A stretch of DNA of 64,000 nucleotides from Halotalea alkalilenta (GCF_001648175.1 NZ_CP015243.1:4278001-4342000); one strand, 5' to 3'. Shown: positions 27,299-36,207, numbered from the stretch's first letter. The notes: generated from the sequence alone by a model not told the origin. A program made the numbers and translations.

Positions 27299-28582
27299 AT
27301 GCCCGACACTCAGCGCATCCCTCGCATCGACAGCAAGTCGCTCGACGAGCTGATGGCCACGGTCTCGACATTCGGCTCGACCGGTGACGGCGGGGTCGAC
27401 CGTCCCGCGCTGACCGATGCCCATGCACAGGCACGTGACTGGTTCGCCGCGCAGATGCGCAGCCGAGGCTATGAGGTGCGGGTCGATGCGATCGGTAACC
27501 TGTTCGGTGTGCTCGAGCTGGCCGGCCCCGATGCGCCAATGATCATGGTCGGCTCCCATCTCGACAGCCAGCCCAAGGGGGGGCGTTTCGACGGAGCCTA
27601 TGGCGTGATGGCGGCACTGGCGGGCATCGAGGCCGTCCGCGAAGCCGCCCGCGCGCGGGGCATCACGCCGGGCTGCAACTTCGCCATCGCGGACTGGATG
27701 AACGAGGAAGGCGCGCGCTTTCAGCCCAGCCTGCTGGGCAGCAGCGTTTTCGCCGGCGAGCTGACGCTCGACTTCGCCCTCGATCGGCGCGACGGCGACG
27801 GCCACCGCGTCGGCGACGAGCTCCAGCGTACCGGCTATGCCGGCTCCGCTTCCGCGCCGGTCCCCAATGCCTATCTCGAAGTCCATGTCGAGTGCGGCCC
27901 CCATCTGGAGCGCGAGCACAAGGTCATCGCGCCCTTCGTGCGCTACTGGGGAGCACTGAAGGTCCGTATCGAAGTCACCGGCGAACAGGCGCACACCGGC
28001 CCCACCGCGATGGCACAGCGCAAGGATGCCGTACTGGGGGCCGCCTACCTGATCAGCGCGATCCGCGAGTTGGTGGACCAGGCGCCCGACACCCTGCATA
28101 CATCGGTGGCGCGCCTTGAAATCTCGCCGAACTCGCCGAACATCGTCCCCGGGCAGGCGATTCTGTTCGCCGAGCTGCGCGCCCCTGAGATGGCGACGCT
28201 TACGTGGGCTGAGAAGGCGCTCGAATCCGCCCTGCCCGGCTGCATGAAGCGCGCCGGCGTAGCGGGGCGGATCGTCTCCATCGACCGCCGGCCGGCCGGG
28301 CGCTTCGACGCGCGCCTGGTGGAGATGACCGAGGCCGCCGCGGACGCCCTGACGCTGCCGCGCATGCAGTTGGACACCATCGGTGGACATGACGCCATCC
28401 CGGTGCTGCGCCGCTGTCCGGCGATCGTCATCGCTGTACCCAGCAAGGACGGTATCTGCCACAACCCGCAGGAATACACTTGCGCGGAGGATCTCGCCGC
28501 AGGGGGGGACGTGCTGGTTCACATGCTGTGGCGGCTGTTCCGCGCCGACGGCGACCTGGACCGAGCCAGGGAGGACGCGTAA
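27299..28582 (+). CDS. M20-family Zn-dependent hydrolase, carbamoylase/allantoate amidohydrolase type
   Basis: Protein of 427 residues. The family hydrolyses N-carbamoyl or N-acyl amino acids, or allantoate-like ureides, using two metal ions. Likely ligands are His87 (GSHLDS), Asp98 (RFDGAYG), Glu136-137 (MNEEGARF), His196 (LEVHVECG) and a late His in ICHNPQEYT. The usual LHIEQGP reads VHVECGP, with Cys199 for Gln. The dimerisation lid contains VTGEQAHTGPTAM. An AAGGAGAG site precedes the ATG at 27299. Its stop overlaps the start of the first phosphotransferase. I infer it cleaves the imported solute, though the exact substrate is open. Confidence 0.88.
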   Translation: MPDTQRIPRIDSKSLDELMATVSTFGSTGDGGVDRPALTDAHAQARDWFAAQMRSRGYEVRVDAIGNLFGVLELAGPDAPMIMVGSHLDSQPKGGRFDGAYGVMAALAGIEAVREAARARGITPGCNFAIADWMNEEGARFQPSLLGSSVFAGELTLDFALDRRDGDGHRVGDELQRTGYAGSASAPVPNAYLEVHVECGPHLEREHKVIAPFVRYWGALKVRIEVTGEQAHTGPTAMAQRKDAVLGAAYLISAIRELVDQAPDTLHTSVARLEISPNSPNIVPGQAILFAELRAPEMATLTWAEKALESALPGCMKRAGVAGRIVSIDRRPAGRFDARLVEMTEAAADALTLPRMQLDTIGGHDAIPVLRRCPAIVIAVPSKDGICHNPQEYTCAEDLAAGGDVLVHMLWRLFRADGDLDRAREDA

Positions 28583-29517
28583 TGGCGGACCATGCCAGCG
28601 AGGTGGATCCGAACCTGGTGCTCGAGGCAGCGGGACTGGCCGGGGCAGTGGTCCAACCAGGCCCGGAGTCGGTGGCCTCGCCGACCTGCCGAGCCGTCGA
28701 CAGCCTCACCTATCACCTCGAGCACCCCTCCACCCACCAGCCGCTGTTCCTGAAGATCATGCATGCGGAAATGCGCAGCTTCTACGATCTCGACGCGGCG
28801 ATCGCCGGAGCACGCTTGGCCTCCGAGCTGGGGATCGGTCCACGGGTGGTCTGGGCCGATGCAGCGCTCGGCGCGGTGCTGTTCGAACGGTTGGAGGCGG
28901 GCTGGCATACCGCGACGCTCGATCGCCTGCAAACACCCGAGATCCTGAACCAGACCCTCGCTAGGCTTGCCTGCCTGCATGCGGCCCCGCCAATGGCGGC
29001 GCGCTTCGACCCATTCGCCCGGATCGACGAGCTCAGTGAACGCGCAGGCGCATTGAACCTGCCGATGCCGGACGACTTCTGGTGGATTCTCAGGATGGTC
29101 GAGGCGATCGAGCAAGCCACCAGCGCAAGCCCACTGGCCCCCTGCCGCAACGAGGGCAATGCATCCAACCTGATGATCTCGGATGGTGGCGACGTGATGT
29201 TGCTGGACTTCGACAGAGCAGGGATGAACGACCCGCTCTATGACGTCGGTGTGGTGCTGAACGAGGCGCACTACTTCGAATCCGAGATGCGCATGGCCTT
29301 CGGCATCTACCTGGGGCGAGAGGATTCTAAAGCCTTCAACCGCGCGCGACTGTACGCCATCGTCGATGACGTGATGTGCGCGCTGTGGGGATTGGTGGCG
29401 GCTCGGACGACTGCGCGAGAGCAGATCGAGTTCATGAAGTACGGCGAATGGCGCCTAATGCGCGCGCGACTGGCGCTGAACCATCCGCAGTTCGAGGAAA
29501 AGTTGCGCGGGCTTTGA
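28582..29517 (+). CDS. Phosphotransferase-fold protein (APH/choline kinase) with altered catalytic loop
   Basis: Protein of 311 residues of the aminoglycoside phosphotransferase/choline kinase superfamily. The C-lobe motif usually reading HxDxxxxN is here RNEGNASN (189-196), so the catalytic Asp is Glu191 and the His is lost. The metal-binding Asp209 (LLDFDRAG) remains. A Lys near 58 (FLKIMHAEM) may serve the N-lobe. It could be weakly active or act as a non-catalytic partner of the next gene, which it resembles in length and in its C-terminal EFMKYGEWRLMR/YFKYGAWKLMR segment. Its start overlaps the M20 stop. Confidence 0.75.
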   Translation: MADHASEVDPNLVLEAAGLAGAVVQPGPESVASPTCRAVDSLTYHLEHPSTHQPLFLKIMHAEMRSFYDLDAAIAGARLASELGIGPRVVWADAALGAVLFERLEAGWHTATLDRLQTPEILNQTLARLACLHAAPPMAARFDPFARIDELSERAGALNLPMPDDFWWILRMVEAIEQATSASPLAPCRNEGNASNLMISDGGDVMLLDFDRAGMNDPLYDVGVVLNEAHYFESEMRMAFGIYLGREDSKAFNRARLYAIVDDVMCALWGLVAARTTAREQIEFMKYGEWRLMRARLALNHPQFEEKLRGL

Positions 29518-29533
29518 GCGACGGGGGATAACG

Positions 29534-30478
29534 ATGATGATCAGGAAGCTCGGAGAGGCGATGACGGTCGCCGAACGTGAGATAGAAGCGGCGATCCGCA
29601 AGGCGCCACTGTTTCGCCGCTGCGGAGATATCACCTATCGACCAGTGTCGGGTGGGATAAGCAATTCGAACTGGCGTGTGACCTGCAGCGATGGAACGGG
29701 GGACTACTTCGTCAAGCTGCCCGGCAAGGGAACCGAAATGTTCATCGATCGGGTCGCCGCGCTGGATGCATCGCGCAAGGCCGCCGCGGCGGGCATCGGC
29801 CCGGCCGTGCATGACGATCTGGCCGCGGAGGGGATCGAGATCAACGATTTCATGCCCACCCACCGTGCCAGCACCCACAGTGTCTTCGCCGACAGCGATG
29901 CCCGGTTGGCCGCGATCGATGCCTATCGAAGATTTCACGCCCTGCCGTCGCTGGTGCTGACCAAGACCGTTTTCGACATGATCGATGAGCACGAGGAGCA
30001 GGTCAGGACACTGGGCGCGCCTCAGCCGCCCGACGCCGAATGGATCGCGCTGAACTATCGATTGGCGCGCAGCGCGCTGGAAGCCTCGGGACTGGACCTG
30101 GTGCCCTGCTTCAACGATCCGATGCCGGGTAATTTCATGGTTGGAACGGATGGTTCGATCATGCTGATCGACTACGAGTATGCGTCGATGAACGACCGCT
30201 GCTACGATCTCGGGATCTGGTTCGGCGAGATGTTCTTTCCTCCCGAGGTCGAGCGCGCCCTGATCGAGGCCTATTTCGGCCATGTCACCGACCAGCTCGT
30301 TGCGCGCGTCACGATCCACAAGGCGCTGGCCGACATCAAGTGGGCGGCCTGGTCGATGGTGCAGATGATGGTCTCGCAGCTCGAGTTCGATTACTTCAAG
30401 TACGGCGCATGGAAGCTGATGCGCTTTCGCGCCATCGTTGGCGACCCCGCCTGGAAGACCCATCTATCCAAGGTATGA
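29534..30478 (+). CDS. Choline-kinase-like phosphotransferase
   Basis: Protein of 314 residues. N-lobe features are those of bacterial choline or thiamine kinases: GGISNSNWRV (40-49), Lys61 and the LPGKGTEMFIDR segment. The catalytic loop FNDPMPGN (193-200) has Asp195 and Asn200, and the metal site is Asp213 (LIDYEYAS). It should phosphorylate a small alcohol such as choline or an amino alcohol, using ATP in the cytoplasm. Two ATGs (29534, 29537) are possible. It follows its degenerate paralogue by 16 bases and precedes the regulator. Confidence 0.85.
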   Translation: MMIRKLGEAMTVAEREIEAAIRKAPLFRRCGDITYRPVSGGISNSNWRVTCSDGTGDYFVKLPGKGTEMFIDRVAALDASRKAAAAGIGPAVHDDLAAEGIEINDFMPTHRASTHSVFADSDARLAAIDAYRRFHALPSLVLTKTVFDMIDEHEEQVRTLGAPQPPDAEWIALNYRLARSALEASGLDLVPCFNDPMPGNFMVGTDGSIMLIDYEYASMNDRCYDLGIWFGEMFFPPEVERALIEAYFGHVTDQLVARVTIHKALADIKWAAWSMVQMMVSQLEFDYFKYGAWKLMRFRAIVGDPAWKTHLSKV

Positions 30479-30577
30479 GTTGCGGATACCAAATCATGGA
30501 TCCCCCGCGGCACGACATTGCGCCCCAGCCGGGGCACGGATATTCCGCGTTGGCGATGAGTAAAGGGATTTGACCGG

Positions 30578-31360
30578 ATGTGGCATCAGGAACGCTATCA
30601 ACGCATCTGCACGCTGCTCGACACTTTTCAACGCCTCTCCACCGAACGATTGGCGTCGGAACTGGGCGTATCACGCGAAACCGTCAGGCGGGATCTGCTC
30701 TATCTCGAACGCCGCGGTGAACTCAGGCGCATCCACGGCGGCGCGATGACGACCAGGCCCCAAGAGCCGCCGATCGATGTGCGTGCAAAAACCCGGATCG
30801 AAGAAAAACGCACGATCGCAAAACTCACCCGCAATGAGATATCAAGCGGACAGACCCTGTTCATCGACGCAGGCACCACGACGACCCTCTTGGCCGAGGA
30901 GCTCAGTACGCTGGAGGGGCTGGTCGTGGTGACCAACTCGATTGCCGTGGCGCTGAAGCTCTCACCCGCCCCACGAGAGGCACACACCATTTCCAGCAAC
31001 CGGGTGATTCTGCTCGGCGGAGACGTCAACTCCGCCCTGCAGGCAACCTTCGGTGCCAAGACCATCGGTGAGATCCACCGCTATCGTGCCGATCTGGCGC
31101 TGCTTTCACCGGTCGGCATCGATGCCGCGCACGGCGCCACCAGCTACGATCACGACGAGGCGGAGATCGCCGCCGCCATGGCCGCGTGCGCCTCGCGTAT
31201 CGCACTGCTTGCCGATCACAGCAAGATCGGGCGAGCCAGCCGACTGTCCTACTGCAGAGCCTCGCGGATCGATCTGCTGGTCAGTGATCGCCCCATCGAC
31301 GACCCGGCGCTGCTCGACGCCCTCGCCGAGCGAGGGCGGATACTCCACCCTGGCAGCTAG
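30578..31360 (+). CDS. DeoR/GlpR-family transcriptional regulator
   Basis: Protein of 260 residues. The N-terminal helix-turn-helix contains LASELGVSRETVRRDLLYLE, followed by the LRRIHGGA linker. The C-terminal sugar-phosphate-binding DeoRC domain starts at IFIDAGTTTT-like LFIDAGTTTTLLAEEL. Members usually repress and respond to phosphorylated metabolites. Since two kinase-like genes precede it, a phosphorylated product of this operon is a reasonable ligand (inference). It lies 99 bases downstream of the kinase on the same strand and is convergent with purU. Confidence 0.9.
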   Translation: MWHQERYQRICTLLDTFQRLSTERLASELGVSRETVRRDLLYLERRGELRRIHGGAMTTRPQEPPIDVRAKTRIEEKRTIAKLTRNEISSGQTLFIDAGTTTTLLAEELSTLEGLVVVTNSIAVALKLSPAPREAHTISSNRVILLGGDVNSALQATFGAKTIGEIHRYRADLALLSPVGIDAAHGATSYDHDEAEIAAAMAACASRIALLADHSKIGRASRLSYCRASRIDLLVSDRPIDDPALLDALAERGRILHPGS

Positions 31361-31440
31361 CCCTTTGCAGGCTCGCGCCCGTTCGTTGCGGGGCAAGCGA
31401 GGCACGATCGAGGGCCACGCCCTGGCGGTGCGGCTCGATC

Positions 31441-32289
31441 TCAGTGGAACACTACGGTGCGATCGTCGTTCAGCAGGACCCGGTGCTCGAGGTGCAATCG
31501 CACCGCTCGGGCCAGCACCTGGCACTCTGTATCGCGGCCGATCGCGGCCATGTCTTCGGCGGTCATCGAATGATCGACGCGCTGCACGTCCTGCTCGATG
31601 ATCGGCCCTTCGTCGAGGGCGGCGGTGACGTAGTGCGCGGTAGCCCCGATCAGCTTCACCCCACGCTTGTGCGCCTGATGATAGGGACGCGCGCCCTTGA
31701 AGCTGGGCAGGAAGGAGTGATGGATGTTGATCACCCGTCCGGAAAGCGCTTTCGATAGATCATCGGAGAGGATCTGCATGTAGCGGGCGAGGATCACCAG
31801 GTCGACACGCTGCTCGCGTATCAGCTCCAGCAGTTTCGCCTCCTGCTCCGCCTTGCTGGCGGCGGTCACGGGCAGATGATGAAAGGGCACACCCTCGTGC
31901 TCGGCACGACGCCTGAAGGTGTCGTGGTTGGAGAGGATCGAGGTCAGCTCCATCGGCAACTGCCCGGTGCCATGGCGATAGAGCAGGTCGTTGAGACAAT
32001 GACCTTGCTGGGAGACCATGATCATCACCCGCGGCTTGACCGCGGCGTCATGCACCTCCCATCTCATCGAGTACTCGGCACCGACCGGCGAGAAGCCCTT
32101 GCGGAATGCCTCGAGCGAACCGCTCTCTTCGACCTCGCAGCATACCCGCATGAAAAAGCGCCCATTCTCGCGGTCGACGTACTGTCCGCTTTCGACGATG
32201 TTGCCGCCTTGCGCTGCGATCGCGCTGCCGACGGCGGCAACGATACCCATGCGGTCCGCGCAGGAGAGAGTGAGAACGAGGGTTTTCAT
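31441..32289 (-). CDS. purU: Formyltetrahydrofolate deformylase
   Basis: Protein of 282 residues. It hydrolyses 10-formyl-THF to formate and THF, balancing one-carbon pools. An N-terminal ACT domain (1-85) with LTLSCADRMGIVAAVGS precedes the formyltransferase-like domain. Catalytic residues lie in INIHHSFLPSFKGARPYHQA (Asn-His), with the Asp expected further on in GATAHYVTAALDEGPII. It is convergent with the DeoR-type gene. A small membrane protein gene lies 32 bases upstream on the same strand. Confidence 0.96.
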   Translation of the reverse strand: MKTLVLTLSCADRMGIVAAVGSAIAAQGGNIVESGQYVDRENGRFFMRVCCEVEESGSLEAFRKGFSPVGAEYSMRWEVHDAAVKPRVMIMVSQQGHCLNDLLYRHGTGQLPMELTSILSNHDTFRRRAEHEGVPFHHLPVTAASKAEQEAKLLELIREQRVDLVILARYMQILSDDLSKALSGRVINIHHSFLPSFKGARPYHQAHKRGVKLIGATAHYVTAALDEGPIIEQDVQRVDHSMTAEDMAAIGRDTECQVLARAVRLHLEHRVLLNDDRTVVFH

Positions 32290-32321
32290 CGGCGGGAATA
32301 TCTCCGGAATTCGATTCGTGG

Positions 32322-32501
32322 CTATTCGAACAGACTGGCCACGGCAAAGACGAAAAACAAAACGATCACCACCATCGCGACCCCAACGATCAACAGACGC
32401 ACATCCTTGAACGGAGAAACGCGACTTGGCCTGCGTTCCTTCGCAGAAGCGGGACCAGTGGCATCGTCATGCGCTCTTTCGGCAGAGTTCGAGTCTTTCA
32501 T
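32322..32501 (-). CDS. Small single-pass membrane protein, unknown
   Basis: A 59-residue frame: a charged N-terminal half followed by one C-terminal membrane helix (LLIVGVAMVVIVLFFVFAVASLF). It could be a tail-anchored protein. The start at 32501 is the most sensible, but the ribosome site is weak and the frame stays open upstream. The 32-base spacing to purU suggests cotranscription. No family is recognised. Confidence 0.45.
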   Translation of the reverse strand: MKDSNSAERAHDDATGPASAKERRPSRVSPFKDVRLLIVGVAMVVIVLFFVFAVASLFE

Positions 32502-32853
32502 CACCGGGCAATCCACGCTGTGCAGGAAGGGCTGGATGGTTGAGGGCTGGCTGGCAGTCCTCGATGGGTCGAGCAGTATATGCCCGATCAGCGAGCTCGG
32601 TAAGGGGCTGCCAGTGGAGACGGGGAAAACCTCAATCGCGCGGCGGATGTCGCTCGAAACATCCCGTCGAACTTTTCTGCGCCGCTCTGCGCTGCGAACT
32701 TCTCTTTGGTCGCAAGGTACTTCCAGCATCGGATAGCGTCGCTACACTGGAGGCGTACTCGAGCTCGGCGAGGGTGCCAGCCAGCCCCTACCCAAGGCTC
32801 GGGCCGCGATCCAGGCGAAACTCCAGCCTACGTTCGATACGGAGGCCTTTGAT

Positions 32854-33105
32854 ATGTTCGATTCGATGCTCAGTGCTCTCGTGGTGATTTCGCTCACCGG
32901 TGTCAGCGCCTGGATCTGGTCGATGCTGGTCAATGCACGCCCCCGCGACCCTCTCTACTTGCGCCCCCACAGCATCCGCCGCGGGGTATTGTTCTTGCGC
33001 AGAAAGCGTAAGGATTCCAGCCAGCCCGGCCTAGCCGTCCAACGGCGTCAACCTGATCTCACCCATGAGCGAGCGCAGGACGTCGGCCGCGATAGCGGCT
33101 CCTAG
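32854..33105 (+). CDS. Small membrane protein, unknown
   Basis: An 83-residue frame with a strong GGAGG site eight bases before the ATG. The N-terminus MFDSMLSALVVISLTGVSAW is one hydrophobic helix followed by a basic cytoplasmic tail. The region beyond residue 40 has low-complexity Arg/Gln and may be chance coding. No family is recognised. Confidence 0.45.
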   Translation: MFDSMLSALVVISLTGVSAWIWSMLVNARPRDPLYLRPHSIRRGVLFLRRKRKDSSQPGLAVQRRQPDLTHERAQDVGRDSGS

Positions 33106-33413
33106 ATCACGTCTTCAGCGCACGCCAGAGTGGATAGAGTCCGCGCGCAGACCGCGTCCGAGTCCGATGTGGCCAGCGCAATCGCGTTCAGATTTCCCTA
33201 CCCGACCAAGCCGGACCTCGACGAGCGTCTGATACAGTGGTGATGCGGCCGGATACGTCGATCATCCGCAGAGAGCCTGACTGCGCAGCGGAGCCGCTAC
33301 CGGCCTCTTCATTCGGATCGGTCATGGCTGCGCATCGGCCTGACGAATCTCGTTGCCAAAGCAGGTCTTCCGGCTTGCGCCTGCCGAGGCCCAACAAACG
33401 TTTGGAGTGGAAC
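33106..33413. other. Intergenic region upstream of the decarboxylase
   Basis: About 308 bases with no supported gene. The decarboxylase frame stays open back to 33237 without a good ribosome site. No clear promoter or repeat is seen. Confidence 0.4.
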
Positions 33414-34862
33414 GTGGATACTGAAGAATTCCGCAGGCACGGCCATGCCGTGATCGACTGGCTGGCCGATTATCACGCGCAAATAAGGAGTCTGCCTGTC
33501 CAGGCCGCTTCGGAACCGGGCAGCGTAAAGGCACTCCTGCCGGACTCGCCGCCACTGCAGGGCGAGTCATTCGAAGCGATCCTCGGTGACATGGACAAGG
33601 TCGTGCTGCCCCACCTCTCCCACTGGCAGCATCCACGATTCTTTGGATTCTTCCCGTCGAACTCCCTGCGTGCGGGCATTCTCGGAGACCTGATGAGCAG
33701 CGGCCTCGGCGTCCTCGGCCTGTCCTGGCAGTCCTCGCCCGCGGTTACGGAAGTCGAAGAGGTCGTCGTCGACTGGTTCCGCCAGATGGTGGGCCTTTCG
33801 CCGCAGTGGTTCGGCGTAATCAACGATACCGCCTCGTCGAGCACACTGGTGGCGCTACTGACCGCGCGCGAGCGCTCGACGGACTACTCCTTGGCACGGG
33901 CGGGCCTGCAGGACGGCGGCCAGCGCCTGGTCGTCTACACCTCGGTGAGCGCGCACTCCTCTGTGATGAAGGCGGCTCTGCTCTGCGGTTTCGGCCGTGA
34001 AAACGTCCGCCTGATCGATGTCGACGAGGCCTTTGCGATGCGCGCCGACGCGCTCGAGCAGGCCATCGCAGCCGACCTGGCCGCTGGCCTCAAACCGTGC
34101 GCCATCGTTGCCGCCGTGGGGGGCACGGCGACGACCTCCGTCGATCCGGTCGACGAGATCGCCGCGATTGCGCAAAAGCACGGCATCTGGCTGCACGTGG
34201 ATGCGGCGATGGCCGGCAGTGCGATGATCCTCCCGGAATACCGATGGATGTGGAACGGCATCGAGGGCGCCGACAGCGTCGTGATCAATGCCCACAAATG
34301 GCTGGGTGTACCCTTCGACTGCTCTCTTTTCTTCGTCCGAGACGAGCCGCATCTGCTGCGGGTCATGTCGACCAATCCGACATATCTCCAGTCGGAAACC
34401 GACGGCGTGGTTCGTAACCTCCGCGACACAGGCATCCCTCTCGGCCGGCGTTTCCGGGCCTTGAAGCTGTGGTTCGTCATTCGTGAACAGGGTGTCGACG
34501 GCTTGCAGGCGCGCCTGCGACGCGATTTGAAACTGGCAGCGGAGCTGTCCGAGGAAGTTTCGCGCACACCGCATTGGCATGTCGTGGCGCCGGTGGTGCT
34601 CCAGACCGTCTGCGTCCGGTTCGAACCGCCGGGCATCCCAGGGGAGGCGCTCGATGAATTCACCCGGGCGTGGGCGAGCGCGGTCAACAAATCCGGCGAG
34701 GCCTTCGTCACACCCGCGACCGCAGGTGGAAAGTGGATGGTCAGGGTATCCATCGGCGCACCGGAAACGACCGATGAAGACGTGAAGTCGCTGTGGTCGC
34801 TGATGCAGTCGGTATCCGCGGACGTCGCCTCGACATTCCAAACCAACCAAGCCGGCGCCTGA
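33414..34862 (+). CDS. PLP-dependent group II decarboxylase (aromatic-L-amino-acid type)
   Basis: Protein of 482 residues from a GTG start preceded by GGAG at six bases; an upstream ATG at 33237 is less likely. The fold is that of DOPA/tryptophan/tyrosine decarboxylases. The PLP Lys is Lys295 (INAHKWLG), the stacking His is His181 (SAHSSVMK), and Asp263 lies in LHVDAAMAGS. HPRFFGFFPSN is a family hallmark near the substrate pocket. It would convert an aromatic amino acid to its amine; the exact substrate is not resolved. It is convergent with the exported aminotransferase, with a hairpin between them. Confidence 0.9.
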   Translation: MDTEEFRRHGHAVIDWLADYHAQIRSLPVQAASEPGSVKALLPDSPPLQGESFEAILGDMDKVVLPHLSHWQHPRFFGFFPSNSLRAGILGDLMSSGLGVLGLSWQSSPAVTEVEEVVVDWFRQMVGLSPQWFGVINDTASSSTLVALLTARERSTDYSLARAGLQDGGQRLVVYTSVSAHSSVMKAALLCGFGRENVRLIDVDEAFAMRADALEQAIAADLAAGLKPCAIVAAVGGTATTSVDPVDEIAAIAQKHGIWLHVDAAMAGSAMILPEYRWMWNGIEGADSVVINAHKWLGVPFDCSLFFVRDEPHLLRVMSTNPTYLQSETDGVVRNLRDTGIPLGRRFRALKLWFVIREQGVDGLQARLRRDLKLAAELSEEVSRTPHWHVVAPVVLQTVCVRFEPPGIPGEALDEFTRAWASAVNKSGEAFVTPATAGGKWMVRVSIGAPETTDEDVKSLWSLMQSVSADVASTFQTNQAGA

Positions 34863-34883
34863 GTTTCAAGGCGCTGGCGCAGC

Positions 34884-34913
34884 CGCCGAGCAGCGATGAA
34901 GCGCTGCTCGGCG
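34884..34913. terminator. Hairpin between convergent decarboxylase and aminotransferase
   Basis: A 12-bp perfect stem CGCCGAGCAGCG/CGCTGCTCGGCG with a six-base loop lies 22 bases after the decarboxylase stop. There is no T-tract, so termination is likely but not proven. Confidence 0.5.
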
Positions 34914-35001
34914 AGGGCGCGACTTCTCAGCATCGCGTCGAGCCAAAAAGGCTTCGACGCGATCGACGCTGGCGCAAAACACCGTGGCTATCGAATAGAC
35001 A

Positions 35002-36207
35002 TCAGGCCAATGCAGCAGCGGTGCACAGCCGTAGTTCCGGCGCGCAGGCAACGGCTGCGGCAAGCGGCCCTTGTTCCTGCACTGCGGCGAAAGCAGTCTT
35101 GAATGCCTCCATATCTTCACGAGTCCCCACCGACACGCGCACCCAGTTGGGCCAGCTCGGCCAGCTGCGCCCGACATGGACGCCATGGCTCGCCATCGCC
35201 GCGGCCACGTCCTTGCCTGGTCGACCGACATCCATCATGAAACAGTTCGTATGAGACACCGTGCACTCGATTCCCCGAGCCTGGAGCCAGCGGATCACAT
35301 CGTTACGCACCCCTGAGTTATAAGCGCGCCGTTCGGCCACGATCATTTCATCCTCGATGCTCGCCTGCGCCGCTACCGCAGCGGTGACCGAAATGGCATC
35401 GGACCCCATTTCCCGCAGCTTGGCCAACGCTTCGCCCTGCCCCACCGCGAATCCGCAGCGAAGCCCCGCCATACCGTAGAGCTTGGCGAAGGTATGCAGC
35501 ACGATCAGATCAGGGTGCGATGCGACCAGATCGATCACCGACTGCTCTTCGGAGAAGTGGATGTAGGCCTCATCGACCAGCAGGATGGCACCGGCAGGTT
35601 TATTGGCCAGCGCGCTCACGATCGCCTCGCGCGGTGTGATGGTGCCAGTCGGGTTGTTAGGGTTGCAGACGTAGATCAGTCCGGCATCGGGGAAGGCGCA
35701 CATCGCAGTCAGATCGTGCGCGCCATTGGCGAGCAGGGGAACCCGGTGGACGGGGGTACCCATACGCTTGGCAACCTGTTCGCAGGCTTCATAACTCGGG
35801 TCTGCGACCACCAGTGAGCGCTCAGCCGAAGTGAATACCCGAGGTGCGAGTTCCAGCGCCCATCCAGAGCCGGGGTAGAGGATCACCTGCTCAGCATCGA
35901 CGCCGAGGTGTGCGGCCAGCGAGTCGTGGAAGTGCTGGATCAAGTCGAAGCGGTAGAAACCGGTGTGCCCAATGATCTCGACCAGAGCCTCGCGGGCGGA
36001 CTCGCAAGGACCGAGCGGATACTCGTTGTAGTTGATGAAAGTGCCCTTGCGGGCAAAGCGCGCACCTGGAGCCGGGGCGAGTATCGAGGATGTTGGCTGT
36101 GCGCTGGCGCAGCCACCGAGCAGCGGCAGAGCGCTGCCGGCGACGGCGAGGGCGGAAGCTCCCAAAGAAGAACGAAGGAAATGGCGGCGGGAACCAGTGT
36201 CAGTCAT
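35002..36207 (-). CDS. PLP-dependent aminotransferase (HisC-like fold) with Tat/lipoprotein signal
   Basis: Protein of 401 residues. The mature part is a class I/II aminotransferase: CNPNNPTG (181-188), VDEAY (211-215) and the PLP Lys242 in HTFAKLYGMAGLR. It looks most like histidinol-phosphate aminotransferases. The N-terminus is unusual: GSRRHFLRSS is a twin-arginine motif and LGGC (Cys33) a lipobox. Together they predict export of the folded, PLP-loaded enzyme and lipid anchoring outside the inner membrane. Periplasmic PLP enzymes are rare; PvdN of Pseudomonas is a precedent for Tat export. The substrate is unknown. Confidence 0.87.
   Translation of the reverse strand: MTDTGSRRHFLRSSLGASALAVAGSALPLLGGCASAQPTSSILAPAPGARFARKGTFINYNEYPLGPCESAREALVEIIGHTGFYRFDLIQHFHDSLAAHLGVDAEQVILYPGSGWALELAPRVFTSAERSLVVADPSYEACEQVAKRMGTPVHRVPLLANGAHDLTAMCAFPDAGLIYVCNPNNPTGTITPREAIVSALANKPAGAILLVDEAYIHFSEEQSVIDLVASHPDLIVLHTFAKLYGMAGLRCGFAVGQGEALAKLREMGSDAISVTAAVAAQASIEDEMIVAERRAYNSGVRNDVIRWLQARGIECTVSHTNCFMMDVGRPGKDVAAAMASHGVHVGRSWPSWPNWVRVSVGTREDMEAFKTAFAAVQEQGPLAAAVACAPELRLCTAAALA

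Noticed and set aside
25422..27539. A 705-codon minus-strand frame opposite the fused ATPase
   Set aside because: Antisense to a protein with intact ABC motifs; no domain or ribosome site seen.
18840..31360. A direct repeat of the tRNA-Pro 3' end that would mark an integrated island
   Set aside because: I did not see a second copy of the tRNA end by eye, and there is no integrase gene, so no attachment site is claimed.
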